Below, in pieces: positions 11,701 through 23,933 of a stretch of 64,000 nucleotides of DNA (its first letter is position 1; each line of letters begins with the position of its first letter). The notes beneath the pieces are model-generated. The model searched no databases and had not been told where the DNA came from. It was given only the letters and a program-made list of their open reading frames with translations. The DNA comes from Erythrobasidium yunnanense (taxonomy: Eukaryota; Basidiomycota; Cystobasidiomycetes; Erythrobasidiales; Erythrobasidiaceae). The position numbers and the translations under genes were made by a program. The stretch lies in the NCBI GenBank assembly GCA_001600175.1, contig BCJC01000001.1:124001-188000 (forward strand), in the 5' to 3' direction.

Positions 11701-12764
11701 TCGTACAAAGCCTGCACTCGCGAATCATCCATCTTCGGACCCAGATCTGCGATCTACGAGCGTGTCAGCTTTGATGAGTACGAGGTATGGGAAGCAGCTG
11801 TACAATGGCCGAGCGCTTGTGAATGTCAGAAGCATGACGGAGATAGCTGGGATTTGTGAGGTACTTGACTCGAAGACTGTTGGCTACCATGCTTAGCGAT
11901 TTCGTATTTGAGTATCGTGTTCAAGCTTCGCGTACTTCGATATGGCTCTGCAATCTGCAGTCAAAATGATCAGTACTGGACGTGCTGCGACGAGAGGAAG
12001 CGTACTCCACCACATCACCGCATAAACAATGAGCGAGACGCCGTACATCGCTATAATATGATACAGCAGGGGCCTTCCTTTCAAGCCTTGAATGGTGAAG
12101 TCATTGAGCTCCGCTTTCTTGATAGTCTCGATCGACCAAGTCTCTTTCGGATGGTGTTGTTTCCAATCAAGCGGGACCAAAGAAGGTAAAGTTGCCAACG
12201 AGACGAGCGCAAAGATCGTGAATGCCATCCATATTAGTCTCAGATAGGCGACAGAGTCCAGACCGCAATCCATGAGATGGAAGTCCTCGTCTACTCGCAG
12301 AATGTCCCAGAACTCCGCTATTCCTCGCTTCATCCGGCCAAAGTAGTCTCGCTTCTCGCCAGAGCCGTGCACTTCGTCACTGTCGTGCTTATGAGACGCA
12401 AAGAGCATGCCGCGGGTCTTCTTGCCTTCTTCATCGAGATGCACTGCTCTGCCGCGCAAATGCGAAAGCTTAAGAAACAAGTTCTTCGCTTTGGGTGCAA
12501 TTTGTCGCTGCGGAGGTTGACAAATATCAGCCATGTCGACATTGCACATTGCTGCGCCAAACTCACCCCAAAGCGCGGCCGAAGGAAGGTAACATAGAGG
12601 AACAGCCCGCTTGTAGCCGCCAGCATCATATAACCTGACTGATGAAGCACTCCGATGGTGTCAACAGAGTTGAGCTTGTCTGTGTATGTGGTGACGAGAG
12701 AGGAGGCGGCATCAGTCAATTCGGCTGCTGACAATGCACGAGCGCGCATGTCCTGCGACGCCAT
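8720..12764 (-). CDS. OSCA/TMEM63 (CSC1/RSN1-type) membrane channel
   Basis: Large multi-pass protein of the hyperosmolality/stretch-gated cation channel family. Start ATG at 12764 (MASQDMRARALSAAELTDAA). It shows an extracellular N-terminus and first helix (SGYMMLAATSGLFLYVTFLR), the cytosolic RNA-binding-like region with IDPSIVHPAELQENMKKVNV, and a long row of helices including YLLGYGVLMVLLVVYSGV, TTTVPPALSAMLFAMLPKII and YLAFVILAQLVIFPSLS. After the last helix comes an unusual tail of about 190 residues rich in Ala, Gln, Pro and Asn, beginning near residue GLMRIAKTGLARMAAGG. About a dozen short introns interrupt the gene; one holds a perfect 13-bp tandem duplication. The family is clear from topology and conserved segments; individual exon ends are approximate. 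Confidence 0.82.
9456..9481. repeat. Perfect 13-bp tandem duplication inside a channel-gene intron
   Basis: TGACGCCTTAGTA occurs twice with no gap. On the coding (minus) strand each copy reads TACTAAGGCGTCA and so carries a branch-point-like TACTAAG in an intron of about 70 bases. The duplication lengthens the intron without touching exons. Confidence 0.75.
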
Positions 12765-13136
12765 CGTGATATATGTAAGTAAGGATGTCCTAGTCTGTCA
12801 GTTGCAACATGTAGCGGCGAGAGTTGTAAACTAGTGTGCTGAGCCTGTTTATGCTACCTTTGTCGATTGAGAGGCATCTAGCCGAGTGCTTGCCTCGGCT
12901 TGGGAAGGCAGTAGAGGCTTCTGTATCCCATTGCTATTTTACTGGTTGCTTTTAAAGCAGGTCATGGTGTCGAAACGTAGGGTATCTCGATGTCCTAGAA
13001 GCCGGCTTCACGAAGCTTGAGCTTCCAGTCTCTGAATTGAGCATCATTAGGAAGTCTTGCTCGCTGTTATCTTGAAGCCGCTTCAGGATCTTGCACCAGT
13101 CGCTTGAGCGTCTCTTCTTCTCCCATCAACAAGAAG
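12765..13136. other. Divergent promoter between channel gene and CWF19
   Basis: About 370 bases with no coding frame of note. Both neighbours start at its edges, so it should hold two promoters. No TATA box is obvious. Confidence 0.5.
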
Positions 13137-16127
13137 ATGGGCTCTTCTGACCGGAAAGCGAGCAGCAGCAGCAGCAGAAGTAAGGATAAGGATAAGGAGA
13201 GGAGCAGTAGAGAAAGGCATAAAGACAAAGACCAGCATCATCATAAAGAAAAGAAGAGCAAGCACCGGGAAAAGGAAAAGAGCAAAGAAACGTCAAAGTC
13301 GAAAGTGATAGATGACGATGAAGACGATGAGGAGATGTGGGTCGAGAAAGGCGGCAATGAAGAGGTAACCCATCATTGTTATACCTATTTAAATTGATGC
13401 TGATGGATCTGGCTTCCTCAATCTCCCTTATGGTCGTCGGATAGCCGCCTTCTGTGGCCTCGATACCGTCAAGAGACTCGCTCGCACTGACTTCGCATGC
13501 TCTTCCTTCCTCTCATGCTTCTCCTGCTTTACCACACTCCATCACATCTGAATCGCAAGCCAAAGAGAAGCGCGATGAATGGATGTTAGGGGATCAGCCA
13601 GCCAACAAGGACGTACAGCAACCCATACGCCAATCTGATAACCTCACACATGGCGGTACATTCTCTGTCGGGGAGGTTCCTACGGGGATCGCAAAGCCGT
13701 CTGAATACAACACGGTAGAGCAGTTCACAGATGGCTACGGAGACGGCGAAGTGGGCACAAAGGGCACATTTGGAGGAGACTTCTTCTCTTCTCTCGGACA
13801 AACGAATAAGAAAAGGTCGCCGCCCCCAGAGAAGAAGAACAAGAACCCAGATGTACCGCGAATGTCCACAAGGGAGATCAACACTGCTATCTACGGTGCA
13901 GATGGCAGCCGGCTTCCAGAGAGCGTAGAAGCTATCAAGAATGCTCCTTCCAGCAACTCCAATACGGCGGATGGCTCCCGACCTCCGATACCCGGTAGCT
14001 CAGGCTCCAACTGGCGTATGATGAAAGTTCGCAGAGTGTACGAGACTGCAGAGGAAGAGGGCAGAGATATCGATGATGTTGGCTTGGAACGCTTCGGCAC
14101 GATTGAGGCTTGGGAAGCAGCAAAAGAGGAGAAGCAATACATGGACAACCGGGGATCTGGTGGAAGGCGACAGCAACAGCTGCAAGGCAGAGCTGGATTG
14201 CCATTATCGCGGTCTGGTACAGATACACCCGAGCAAGCTGATAGCGACCTCGACGAGTTTGGAAGAGAACGCAGGCGGCCCGAGACACCTACCTCCTCAT
14301 CTACAACGGGACCGCCAACCGCAGGAGGGGTGGCAGGCCGCTACGTGTTCACGGAACCTGCATCAGGACCTTCTTCCCGGCCTCCGTCCCGAGCTGGATC
14401 TTTCCGTAGACCAGGCTCAGCAGCTGACGAAGCTGCAAATTCCCGCCCAAGCACACCTGCTCCGCCTGGCTCTACACGTGAAAGAATGGAGCAGAGAGGA
14501 GCCGGAGGCAGTAAGGTTTCTACGCCGATTCCATCTGTTTTTACTCCCCCTCCGCTTTCAGCTGGTCTGCGCAAGCCCAGCCAGTTGCAGACCTCTACTG
14601 TCGCTTCCAGTTCGACGACAGATAGTGTAGATCGAGCACAAGCGGCCGACAACCTGTCAGAGAGGCCGATGTCACCTACATCGCTCAATCGCATACAAGC
14701 CAAAATCTTGCGCTTGCGGCTGATGGGAGGCAACGCTGCTGATCTGAAAGAATTGGAAGAGACGTACGAGCGAGAGAGTCTTCGAGCTAGGCAGGGCGAT
14801 AGTGGAGAAGGATACTTCGATGGCCAGGAGCTGGGCAAGGAAGGAAGAAACGGAGGCGCAAAGACTGAGATTAGGGTCTTGCCTACGCTCGATGGACAAG
14901 GCAGGTTATACGATGTTGGTCAGCAAGCTACTCGGACTCAAGAACAGATTGAAGACGAGGAAGCCGCCAAGCTCGGTCCGGGCAACAAGCGGAAGCGGAA
15001 GGAGAAGTATTTTGAGACTCGCGATACAGCTACTGGCGAAGTCATGCGCTATAATGCAGACGACGATACTACTACACTAGAAGAGATGGTCCGTCAAGAG
15101 CGGTTCAGAGGGGGTGCGGGTGATCAGAAGAATATGGACATGGAGATGGCCAACCGGATAGCAGGTGATGCGAAATTCGAAGACGACCTAGACTACATGG
15201 ACGACACTGCCGATCGCTTGGCGCGCAAGAAGATCAAGACTGAACAGCAGAAGAAACTCTTTGCAGTCAATGACTTCGCCAGGACGAAGAAGGCACTGGA
15301 CAATTGCCAATTTTGCTACCAGGATACAGATACGAAGACCGTTCCCCCGCAAGCTGCTATGGTCGCTCTGGGAACAAGGACATACCTCTCTTTACCGCTC
15401 AACGAACCGCTCGTCGCTGGACATGCGACTATCGTGCCTATTCAGCATCACCTCAGTTCGCTGGAAGCGGATGATGATACATGGGATGAGATCAAGGTGA
15501 GCTTTGGAACGACTCTGTCTCAACAGGCATCTGACCGTGTTGCTCTTCCAGAACTTCATGAAGACGCTCATGCAGATGCATGCCGAGTCAGACAAAGGCG
15601 TGATATTCTTCGAGACGGTCATGTCTCTGAAAGGACAACGGCACACCTATATCGAAGCTGTTCCTGTTCCCTGGGCGGTCTTCGAAGAGCTTCCAGCCTA
15701 TTTCCGCGAAGGCATCTTAACATCCGAAGCCGAGTGGTCTCAGCACAAGAAGCTTATCGACTTCTCCTCGCGGCCAGGCGGGTTTCGACGGAGCATGGTG
15801 CCCAATTTGCCCTATTTCATGGTCCACTGGGATTATAGAGGAGAGAAAGGGTTCGGACACGTCATCGAGGGCAGCGAAGTAGCTACAAACTCGAATACTG
15901 CAGACTCGAACGAATTCGATTATGATGAAGGCGCAAAAGGAGGAGGCGAATTTTCGAGATTCTTTGCTCAGGAGATTATTGGGAATGTGCTTGAGCTGGA
16001 ACCGAGACTGTACAGGAAGCCGAGGAGGATGGATAGAAGGCTTAATGAAGAGAGAGTCAAAGCCTTCAGGAAGACCTACGACAAGTATGATTGGACGAAA
16101 ATGCTAGCACAGACGAGTGATGCGTAA
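13137..16127 (+). CDS. CWF19: Splicing factor CWF19-like (CwfJ domains)
   Basis: Spliceosome-associated protein (CWF19/Drn1 family) linked to late splicing and lariat handling in the nucleus. Three exons (13137-13364, 13445-15496, 15552-16127) give 951 residues. The first exon is a Ser/Lys/His-rich charged tail (KDKDKERSSRERHKDKD). The middle is disordered and Ser/Pro-rich. The conserved part begins near residue 640: ANRIAGDAKFEDDLDYMDDT, then CQFCYQD and the HIT-like fold with VALGTRTYLSLPLNEPLVAG and HATIVPIQHH, then the second CwfJ domain with FFETVMSLKGQRHTYIEAVP and FRRSMVPNLPYFMVHWDYRG. Both CwfJ halves are complete. Longer than the fission-yeast protein because of the disordered N-terminal half. 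Confidence 0.92.
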
Positions 16128-16893
16128 GTCGCAAGCCGCTCGGGCGTCTTGTACAACATGTAGCAGAGTAGACTGGCAAAGCATGCAAGGCAAGCATCGA
16201 GTCGAGAGCAGACTCTTTGGGACATTTATCGTCTTTTCACGAATGCAACACTATTAACAGGTTGATAGATAAAGTAAAGTGAAGAACGAGTATCATGAAG
16301 CCCAGAACGGTCCCAATCTATTTCTACACTGCCAGCTAGCGCTAGAAAATTAAGTAGGTAGAATAATGTTTAACACAACAGCCCTTTTTGCGCATTCTGC
16401 TCCTTTGCTTGTCCCGACGATCGATAGATAGTAATACAGATTCTGTTTTGCTTTGCTGCGAAGATCGGCCTTTGCTGCCTAAGGAGGTATGTGCTTCGGT
16501 GACTTGACCTGGCATAGTCTGGCCTCGATGTATGGTGAGAATGAAGAGGATATATGTGAGGTATGATGATGAATAGATTGCTGCACGTCCAATAGATAAT
16601 TACGCTTTAGGTACGTATGGGTTTGTCGATGCTTTGCTTTGCTTTTGCGTACGTATGGAAGTTGCGGCTATTGGCTACACGTACTCATATTATAGACTTA
16701 TGGGCACGTATAGATGATTTGCTTGACGTATGATTATCACATAGAGGTATGATGAGGTGTGGGAAATAGCTCGAAGAGAGGATAGAAGACGGAAGTTATA
16801 ATGCAATGCAATGCGAGTGCGGTGCAGGGGAGAGAATGCGGGGATAATGAAGATTGTTTTAGATCGAGAGGCGGAGAAGCGGTGATCGTAGCT
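16128..16893. other. Long gap between convergent genes
   Basis: About 770 bases between two convergent genes. It is A/T-richer than its flanks and contains several ACGTAT words (about 16612, 16650, 16706, 16725), CTTTG repeats near 16630 and a short ATGCA repeat near 16802. No protein frame or RNA gene is recognisable; it may be long 3' UTRs or a non-coding transcript. Confidence 0.4.
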
Positions 16894-17762
16894 TTATGGC
16901 GACTCGACTGGCCGGCGTGTCGTCCTGTCGAGCCTTGATATCCTTCTCATCTCGCCGTCCTTGCCTTCAACCCATTGGACTTCGAGTGTATCCGATACGA
17001 CTAGTGCGTCTGTAGGATCAAACAATTGCGTAAGACTAAGGTCATAGAGGCTGGGAACTTGGGACCAACTCACTGTATCTGTACATGCCCGCTGCGTGGT
17101 CCATCTCGCTATCATCGGCATAGCTAGCCATGACCATATGCGCAGCTATGTATCCTTCCCTTCCACCATTCTCTGCACTCGCTAAGAACGGCCCAAAGCG
17201 AAGCACATTGTCGCTCGCGTGGGAATAGTAGATCTTCCTCAAAGATAAGAAATGAAGGCGGAGTTCCTCGTAGGATAGCTCCTTGTTGTCGACGTTGGCT
17301 TTGATCTTGCGAGAGAATATTTGGGAGAAGCTGCGGGTAAAAGACTTATTTTAGCCCGGACTACAGAAAGTAGGTCGGGAGGAATAGGAGCGTACAGATA
17401 GTTGAAGAAGGACTCGTTGCGTGATAGTAGGAGATCTTGTAGGACTGCCTTGTAGAAGCTGTAGAGGGTAGGAAGAGAGCGGGCCGCACGTGCAGCATGT
17501 TCGGGAGAGAGAGACAGAAAAGGTAATGAAGCAGGCGGGAGAGCAGACCGAGCAGTGAGCAGGCATCACATAGGCTGTAGCATTGTGTATACACACCTCT
17601 CTAATGGCAGTACTTGGGGTGGTGTAGGTGTATGCCGCTTGTTCAGGTTTATGCATGTCTCGGTGTCCATCTCGAAGTCAGAGCCGCTGGAGCTGGGAGC
17701 GAGTTAGCAAGACCATTCTCATACTGTACATGTAGATGTACACACTAGTCCAGTTCTGACAT
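16894..17762 (-). CDS. Unrecognised small acidic-start protein
   Basis: Five small exons with consistent phases give about 185 residues. It starts MSELDYSSGSDFEMDTETC and continues FYKAVLQDLLLSRNESFFNY, DNKELSYEELRLHFLSLRKI and FGPFLASAENGGREGYIAAH, ending RTTRRPVESP. No signal peptide or membrane helix. The acidic, Ser-rich start resembles nuclear proteins, and the middle is helical, but I recognise no domain. The frame runs cleanly through four introns with good GT/AG signals, which supports a real gene. It has an upstream region of more than 1 kb to itself. Confidence 0.6.
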
Positions 17763-18887
17763 TGCTGGTTGTTGCAGAAGCAAGCTGTGTTGTCCAAGTA
17801 AATTGTGCCGGCTCTTTTTGCAGGATATCCGCCGTGACTTGATGGTTTGATTTGGCTGTCGGGAGTACGCAATGCGTAGCGTGACTAGCTTCTCCTATCG
17901 TATCCAAGGCTATAGCTTGATGTTGATGGGATGTCTCGGGAGGCAGCAAAGCAGTTGTGAGGCAGACGAACAGACCTTGTTTGCATTCGCAATGCCGGCA
18001 ATTACGGAACAAGTGAGCTCCTGCTTCCTCTCTCCCTCTGCCCGAGCACCCGAGGTCTTCCGGAACCCACCTGCTCGCCTCGGTTACTGAGGCGCCTGTT
18101 TAAGGCTTTTTTGCTTAATTCACTTGTAAACAAGCCATGTCCCTTACCCTTTCATGTCAATAGACTGCATACATGTACACATAATATGTAAGTAGCTTTG
18201 AAGACCGAGTATGCTTTCAAGGCCTTCTTTCTCCCTTTCGAAGGTACTCGGGCCTGGGCTGCATCGCGTAAATTGAGCCAGGCCTCGGGTAAAGTTGCCC
18301 AAGGCACACCTTCTCTTTTGTATGTATATTTTGTTATAAGTTACTTTGTACAAGCCCAGAGAGGGATGTCGTGCAATGCTCGACGGTATTCAGCGGTGTC
18401 TTGTTCTGCTTTGAGCAGAAGCTGTGCAACGACCGGGAGTGCTCTAGACAAGCGCGCCAGGAATTGTTTACCTCGACCTTACAAGCACGTGCATTTGAGT
18501 CCGGCTAGAGAAGCACCCGACTTCTTCTGACTTCCTCCGCCGGGAGATATGCAAGCACAGAGCTGCGGCTTGGATTTACAGAGGGTTTAGAGAGGATTTT
18601 GCCAAAACAAGTCGGCTTTGACGGCCGGCCGTTGCCAAAAGCATGGGTCCGAGACAGCCCATAGAAGAAGCACGAGCTGCTGAACCTTGTGTATATTATT
18701 GTACCCACGGGAGGTCCACTTATCAGCGGGAGTACTCCGCAATGGAGCCAGTCTTCCATATTTCTTGCAGCGACTCCGAAAGAAACACGCAGAAAAGCGG
18801 ACCTGCATGGGTTCAGCGTCCCGCGATTGCTGATTGACTAGCGAGCCGTTCGCCAGGGTCAATTTGCGTATGTAGAAGGCGCCCTCC
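17763..18887. other. Intergenic region, 1.1 kb, no gene supported
   Basis: It lies upstream of the small acidic protein gene and downstream of the GNAT gene. Frames of up to about 110 codons exist on both strands, but none has protein-like composition or joins across splice sites. It may be a long promoter or leader. Confidence 0.4.
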
Positions 18888-20014
18888 CTAGTCGTCCAGA
18901 GACGGCGGCCCCGGTCTGACAAGCCTGACCTTGGCGGGTCTGCCTTCATTCCTTCTTGTAGTCTCCTCGTCCTCCCTATCTACTTCCTCGAACCCATTCT
19001 TCTTATAAAATGCGATCGCCCGTTTGTTGACAGCCCACGTCTTGACTTCGATGGCGTACTTATTTCCATACTTTTCAATGATTTTGGAAAGCATAGTATG
19101 CCCTAGGTCTTTCGAAGCATGTTTTTTGTCCGTGAAGAACATGTTCAACTCGACGGTTTTGGGCGTGGAAGGGAATGAATGAATCGTGCTGACGCCTAGA
19201 ATTCGAGAAGGGTCATCGGAGGTGGGAGAGTAGTAGATCGTAGGTATGGAAGTAATGCCACTGTCGACAAGGGGCAAGAGACGCGCTGTGACTGTTTCGA
19301 AGAAATCAGAAGGAACGGATGTGTTGTGTGCGATTTCAGGATTGGAAAAGACAGACTCGACGAAGAGAGCATGTATAGATGGAATATCGTGGATGGTAGC
19401 AGGTCTCCTGGAGCTGCGTGATCCTGCATCAGCATGTTTCAGTCACGCAGGAAGAGCGCCTCACATATTTCCCGGCCAGCATAGCACGCTCAGCATGCCC
19501 TCTTGTGCAATCTCTGTATGATGATACTTGTATCCCTTCTTCAAGAACCATTCAAAGCTGTCTTTCCTGTCCCTGTCGCATCTGACCCAGCTCTCGCACT
19601 GGTTATCTTTTCTGGCCCTTTGCAACAGCTGACTGCCAATGCCAGAGTATCGATAATCTGGTGCAACGTACAGATAATCTACCTCGCTGCCTCTGCCAGG
19701 CAGGTCTGGGCTATTCCGAATAACGCTGATGTAGCCTGTTACTTGTTCGGGGTTCGAGGATAGATAGGCCAGGTAGATATCATGGAGTACTTCCTTGGAC
19801 GTTCCGAAGTAGATGGCTGCTTTGCGCTGGATCACGGTATCGAGGTCCAGCAACTTGTCGTTGTGATGGCATGAGATGTAGATTTGGGCTATTGAAGGGA
19901 CATCGTCTACTGTTGCTAGGCGTATCACTGTCTAAAGAGTGTGAGATTTTGTGATGCTGCAGTTCAGGAAGCATCTGAACATACATATTGCTGGCTCGTC
20001 ATTTAAAGCCATGA
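18888..20014 (-). CDS. Tandem two-domain GNAT N-acetyltransferase
   Basis: One gene with two GCN5-type acetyltransferase folds in series. Exon 1 (from ATG at 20014, MALNDEPAI) joins to LIRLATVDDVPSIAQIY; domain 1 has VDYLYVAPDYRYSGIGSQLL, the acetyl-CoA loop. An intron near 19414-19467 joins WPGN to ISRRPATIHDIPSIHALFVE, the start of domain 2, which has VELNMFFTDKKHASKDLG and ends with NKRAIAFYKKNGFEEVDRE. In domain 2 the R/Q-x-x-G-x-G loop is replaced by SKDLGHTM, so only domain 1 keeps a standard cofactor loop. Substrate is unknown. Divergent from RRP9 with about 140 bases between start codons. Confidence 0.75.
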
Positions 20015-20153
20015 CGGCCTGTCGCAGAGGCAGGAGGGTGTCAAGGCCAGCCCTATACGATGTATTATACCAATGGATAGAGTATACGTCGCGAAACGGA
20101 GTTGAATCAAGAGCCAAAACGGCGTATTGCTTCTTCACTTTCGTATCACCACC

Positions 20154-22272
20154 ATGGCCGTCGATAATTTCTTTGCAGCAGATTCTTCGCGCAAGAGGAA
20201 GCGCGGTGGAGCAGCAGTCAGCGGTGATGGCCGCAAGCGAGGTGGATTCAGCAGTCGAGGTCGTGGATCAGGGAGACCGTCAAAAGGCAAAGGACGAGCA
20301 AACGATGACGGCGAAGAGCGCAGAGTCAACAGCCTACGAAACAAGAGAAGAGAACGAGACGATGAAGAGCTAGATGACGATGATGATGAAGATGCAGAGG
20401 ATAGTGATGCTGGATCTGGGCTCGAGAACGGCCAAGAAGCATACGAAAGCTCTGAAGACGAAGCAGCTGCAAATCGCAAGGAAACAGCTGCACAGAAACG
20501 GCTACGATTAGCGAAACAATACCTCGAAACACTAGAAGCTAACAAAGGTGTGTCCATATTTCATCCATTAGCGAAATTGAAAGACTGAGAAAATTTTGGA
20601 TGTTGCAGAACATGGGATAGACGCGGCTGAGTTGGAGAGAGATATCATCAATGAAAGACTGCAGAAGGACGTGGTGAGCCTGGCCACTCCGAGCGCTTCG
20701 AGATTCGTATGCTGAATGTGCCAATTTCTAGCTTGAAGTGTCTGGCAAGCTTCATCTACGGATAGCAGACAAGGTATTATACACTCGTGTATTCCTGTAG
20801 GAAACGATATGCTGATATCTTACGATTCCCAGCTCGACATCACAAAATCGCAATTCTACTCGACGTCTACGAAAGTGCATAGACTGCCACTCACCTGTGC
20901 AGTCGCAAGCGAGGACTGTTCTGCCTTGTTTACATCGAGCAAAGATGGCTCCATCGCCCGATATTCCCTCTCTTCCCTCCTTTCTTCCCCATCTTCCTCT
21001 TCTCCTGAAGCTTCGACTTCGCAACAGTCCATAGTCAAGACGGACTTCATACCGAAACGACCATCTAGCAGTAGTAAGAAAGGCAAAGGCCGTGCATCAG
21101 AAACCAAAGGAAAGCCAGGAATCGCGAAGAATCAGCCTAGTCAAGATGCCGAGACGAGAGGACATACGGACGAGATACTCACGCTTGCTGTGTCAAGTGA
21201 TGGAACTCGACTTGCGAGTGGTGGAAAAGACAGGAGGATAGGCGTATGGGACATCTCTGCGTCCTCTTCATCTGGCACTATCGAAGATGAGCAGAGTACA
21301 AGTACAGGAAGATGTCGTTGGGTACAAGGTCTCCGAGGGCATAAAGATACCATTTCCTCTTTATCCTTCCGCCATGGCACGACGCAAGTCTATACCTCTT
21401 CATTCGACCGGACTGTGAAAGTGTACGATGCGGCGTCTCTATCGTACGTAGAGACGCTCTTCGGGCATCAAGACAAGATCTACTCCATTTCAGTCTTGAA
21501 GAACGAGTTGGCATTGAGTGCAGGAGGAAGAGACAAGACGCTCAGATTCTGGAAGATCAAGGATGAATCGCAGCTAGTCTTCAGAGCGGGAACGACGAGC
21601 AAACTGAGGAGAGTCCTAGAGGGTGGTTTGGATAACGACGAGAGAGGAGATAGGAGACTGAACGGAAATGTAGAGGAAAAGAGATATGTCGAAGGATCAG
21701 CAGACTGTGCAGCCATGATTGATGATCAGCATTTCCTGAGTGGAGGGGACTCGGGGTATGTTAATCTCTCTTTTTATACTTCAAGCGGATCGGCATTCTG
21801 ACGTGTGACCTTCCACAGGACCATCTCCCTCTGGAATACCGGAAAGAAGAAGCCTATTTTCTCTCATGCCCTAGCGCACGGTCTAGACGTATACAACTCA
21901 GAAACAGAAGGTCCACTCGAGAATCCCCGCTGGATCCTCTCCCTCGCTACACTTCCTTACTCCAACATATTCGTATCGGGATCATGGGACGGCTCGACAC
22001 GGTTTTGGAAGATCGCAGATGATATTCGATCATTCACTTCTATTGGAGAACTACCTGCGATCGGATGTGTAAACTCGCTGCAGATGCTACAGCTCCCACG
22101 GAGTAGGAAACAGATCACGAGCAATGAAGTGGATACTTCGGCGAAAGCAAGCGCGAAGAGAGCTGGAGTCATGCTCGTCGCTGCGCTAGGGCAAGAACCG
22201 AAGTTTGGCAGATGGAAGGACATCCGTGAAGCTAAGAACGTAGCTCTTGTAGTATGTGTTCCAGAGGCGTAG
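20154..22272 (+). CDS. RRP9: U3 snoRNP WD40 protein RRP9 (U3-55K)
   Basis: Nucleolar WD-repeat subunit of the U3 box C/D snoRNP, needed for 18S rRNA processing. The start codon sits in CACCATGG. The N-terminal third is basic then acidic (KRKRGG; a run of Asp/Glu), followed by the conserved helix AQKRLRLAKQYLETLEANK, then ERDIINERLQKDV and LHLRIADK before the propeller. WD signatures include LTCAVASEDCSALFTSSKDG, RLASGGKDRRIGVWD, VYTSSFDRTVKVYD, LALSAGGRDKTLRFWK and IFVSGSWDGSTRFWK. Four introns; the last joins GGDSG to TISLWNTGKK. Complete, with an inserted Ser/Lys-rich loop in the first blades. Confidence 0.93.
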
Positions 22273-22398
22273 ACACTCAGCTACAAATATGATTTTGTCG
22301 TTATCTAGTATACATACTGCTCTATATCAGCTGGAGAACTATCATAAATCCCTATGAACATCTTTTAACAGTACACAACGCAAAAGCTACAGAAATTG

Positions 22399-23712
22399 TT
22401 ACCGCTTGACTATAAGAGTGATATCCCGCTTTTGACAGTATTTCACAAGCTGCTGTACCTCTGGATGTACTCTGCTAGCATGTACCAGCACTATCATCTG
22501 CAGCTGCGGTAGTTTGCCTCCCTCTAGCGCTCTTCGCAATTCCAGATACTCGAACAAGTCCTGATGCTGGATCTCCAGATACCGTATTCGCTGGCGATTG
22601 TTCCACACGGCCTGAGTTGCCAAGACGGGCGTCATGCCGCGATCGTAGTACAGCTCCGTCCGTCTTGTACCCAACGTAAGCGAAAGCAAGTGCTCTGCTT
22701 GTGCCACTATCATATCGCCCGCTAGCTCCGGATAAAGGTACTCCGTAATGCTGAGATCCCGCAAGTTCCGGGAGGCGGTCTGCAGAAGAGGCAGAGCATC
22801 CTCAGGCAGGGCATCACAGAGTCCTTCGATAGTCAGGCTACGCAGCGAGTTCTTCGAGCTTGCCAACAACCAATGCAGCCAACTTTCCTCTTCTGCAGAG
22901 TCTGCCCATGCATTTGTATTTGCCGTCTCCAGCATCCTTATCACCACTTTTCGCAGCTGGAATTTCGGGCGAGGGTAGTTCTGCCAGAAATAGTCTTGGG
23001 AAGTGACCCTTCCGTACGGGGAGGAGAAGCGGACTTGGTGTAGTTCTAGCGATGTAAGGTTGTGCCAGTATGCGGACAGGTAATATGTGATGAAATCGCT
23101 TGACGTGACATTGATTTCGAAGCCGCCGAATGCAAATGATTTGAGAACAGGTGAGAGGTTCTTGAGCGCTGTATCTAGCTCTTTGGACAATTTGCGACCC
23201 TCGAAGAACCCTCCTCCTAAAGCAAGGCTAGAAGGTGAAGCCAACTCAAGGATTGAAGCCAGAAGAAGCTGATCACCTCTTCCCGTCTGCAAGATCCAAG
23301 ATAATGAAGTGAGAGAAGTAGCTAGTTGTGGATTGCCTTTGATAGCTGTGATGAGAAGCGCTGCTCGGCCAGGAGCGCGCAGACTGGCTTGGTTCCAGAG
23401 ACATGTCTGTGCTGCACTCCTGAATGCCCGACATACGAGACTCAAGGCGCAGAGATCGTTGAGCCTTTCTCGGGTGCTCGTGATAAGATCGAGATGAAAC
23501 CCGAAGATCTGGAGCAGGCACTGAGGACGAGATACGAGATAGTCGAAGTTAGAGAGGCGCGATAGATCAGAAAGAAGTCAGCTTGGTCGAATTCCTTCGC
23601 GCTGAGGACCAGACAATGCAAGGCGGACCTCTGTCGGAAGCGCAATGAAGCCGCGAGAGCGAGAAGAAGGCTGTCTTTCTTTAGAAAGTGCAAGTCCAGT
23701 GCTAGTAGCCAT
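22399..23712 (-). CDS. F-box protein
   Basis: Probable SCF ubiquitin-ligase adaptor. The ATG at 23712 begins MATSTGLALSKERQ; an intron then joins ALPTE to CLLQIFGFHLDL, which makes a normal F-box (LPTECLLQIF ... LCALSLVCRAFRSAAQTCLW). The rest, about 330 residues, is a leucine-rich region of irregular repeats (LTSLELHQVRF, SLRSLTIEGLC, LRDLSITEYL, IRYLEIQHQDL) as in many fungal F-box proteins. Target is unknown. It is convergent with RRP9. Confidence 0.75.
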
Positions 23713-23933
23713 AGCTGTATGCTGTACTATTTGCTAGAGCATGGGATGTTGCGATAACGAAAGAACGAAAGACGCCCGGCTTGAATCGGAGTTGCGGAAC
23801 AGAGGTAGAATGACTGAAAACCACACCGTTACTCGACCTACTAATCTATACTGTATACTATTTTGCCCGATAAGAAGGACACGAACCAAACAAATGTACC
23901 TACGTACTGCACCACGCGTAGAGTAGTAGCTAC

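Noticed and set aside
18888-19928. Two separate acetyltransferase genes
   Set aside because: A normal intron joins WPGN to ISRRPATIHDIPS in one frame and the second part lacks its own good start, so one tandem-domain gene is more likely.
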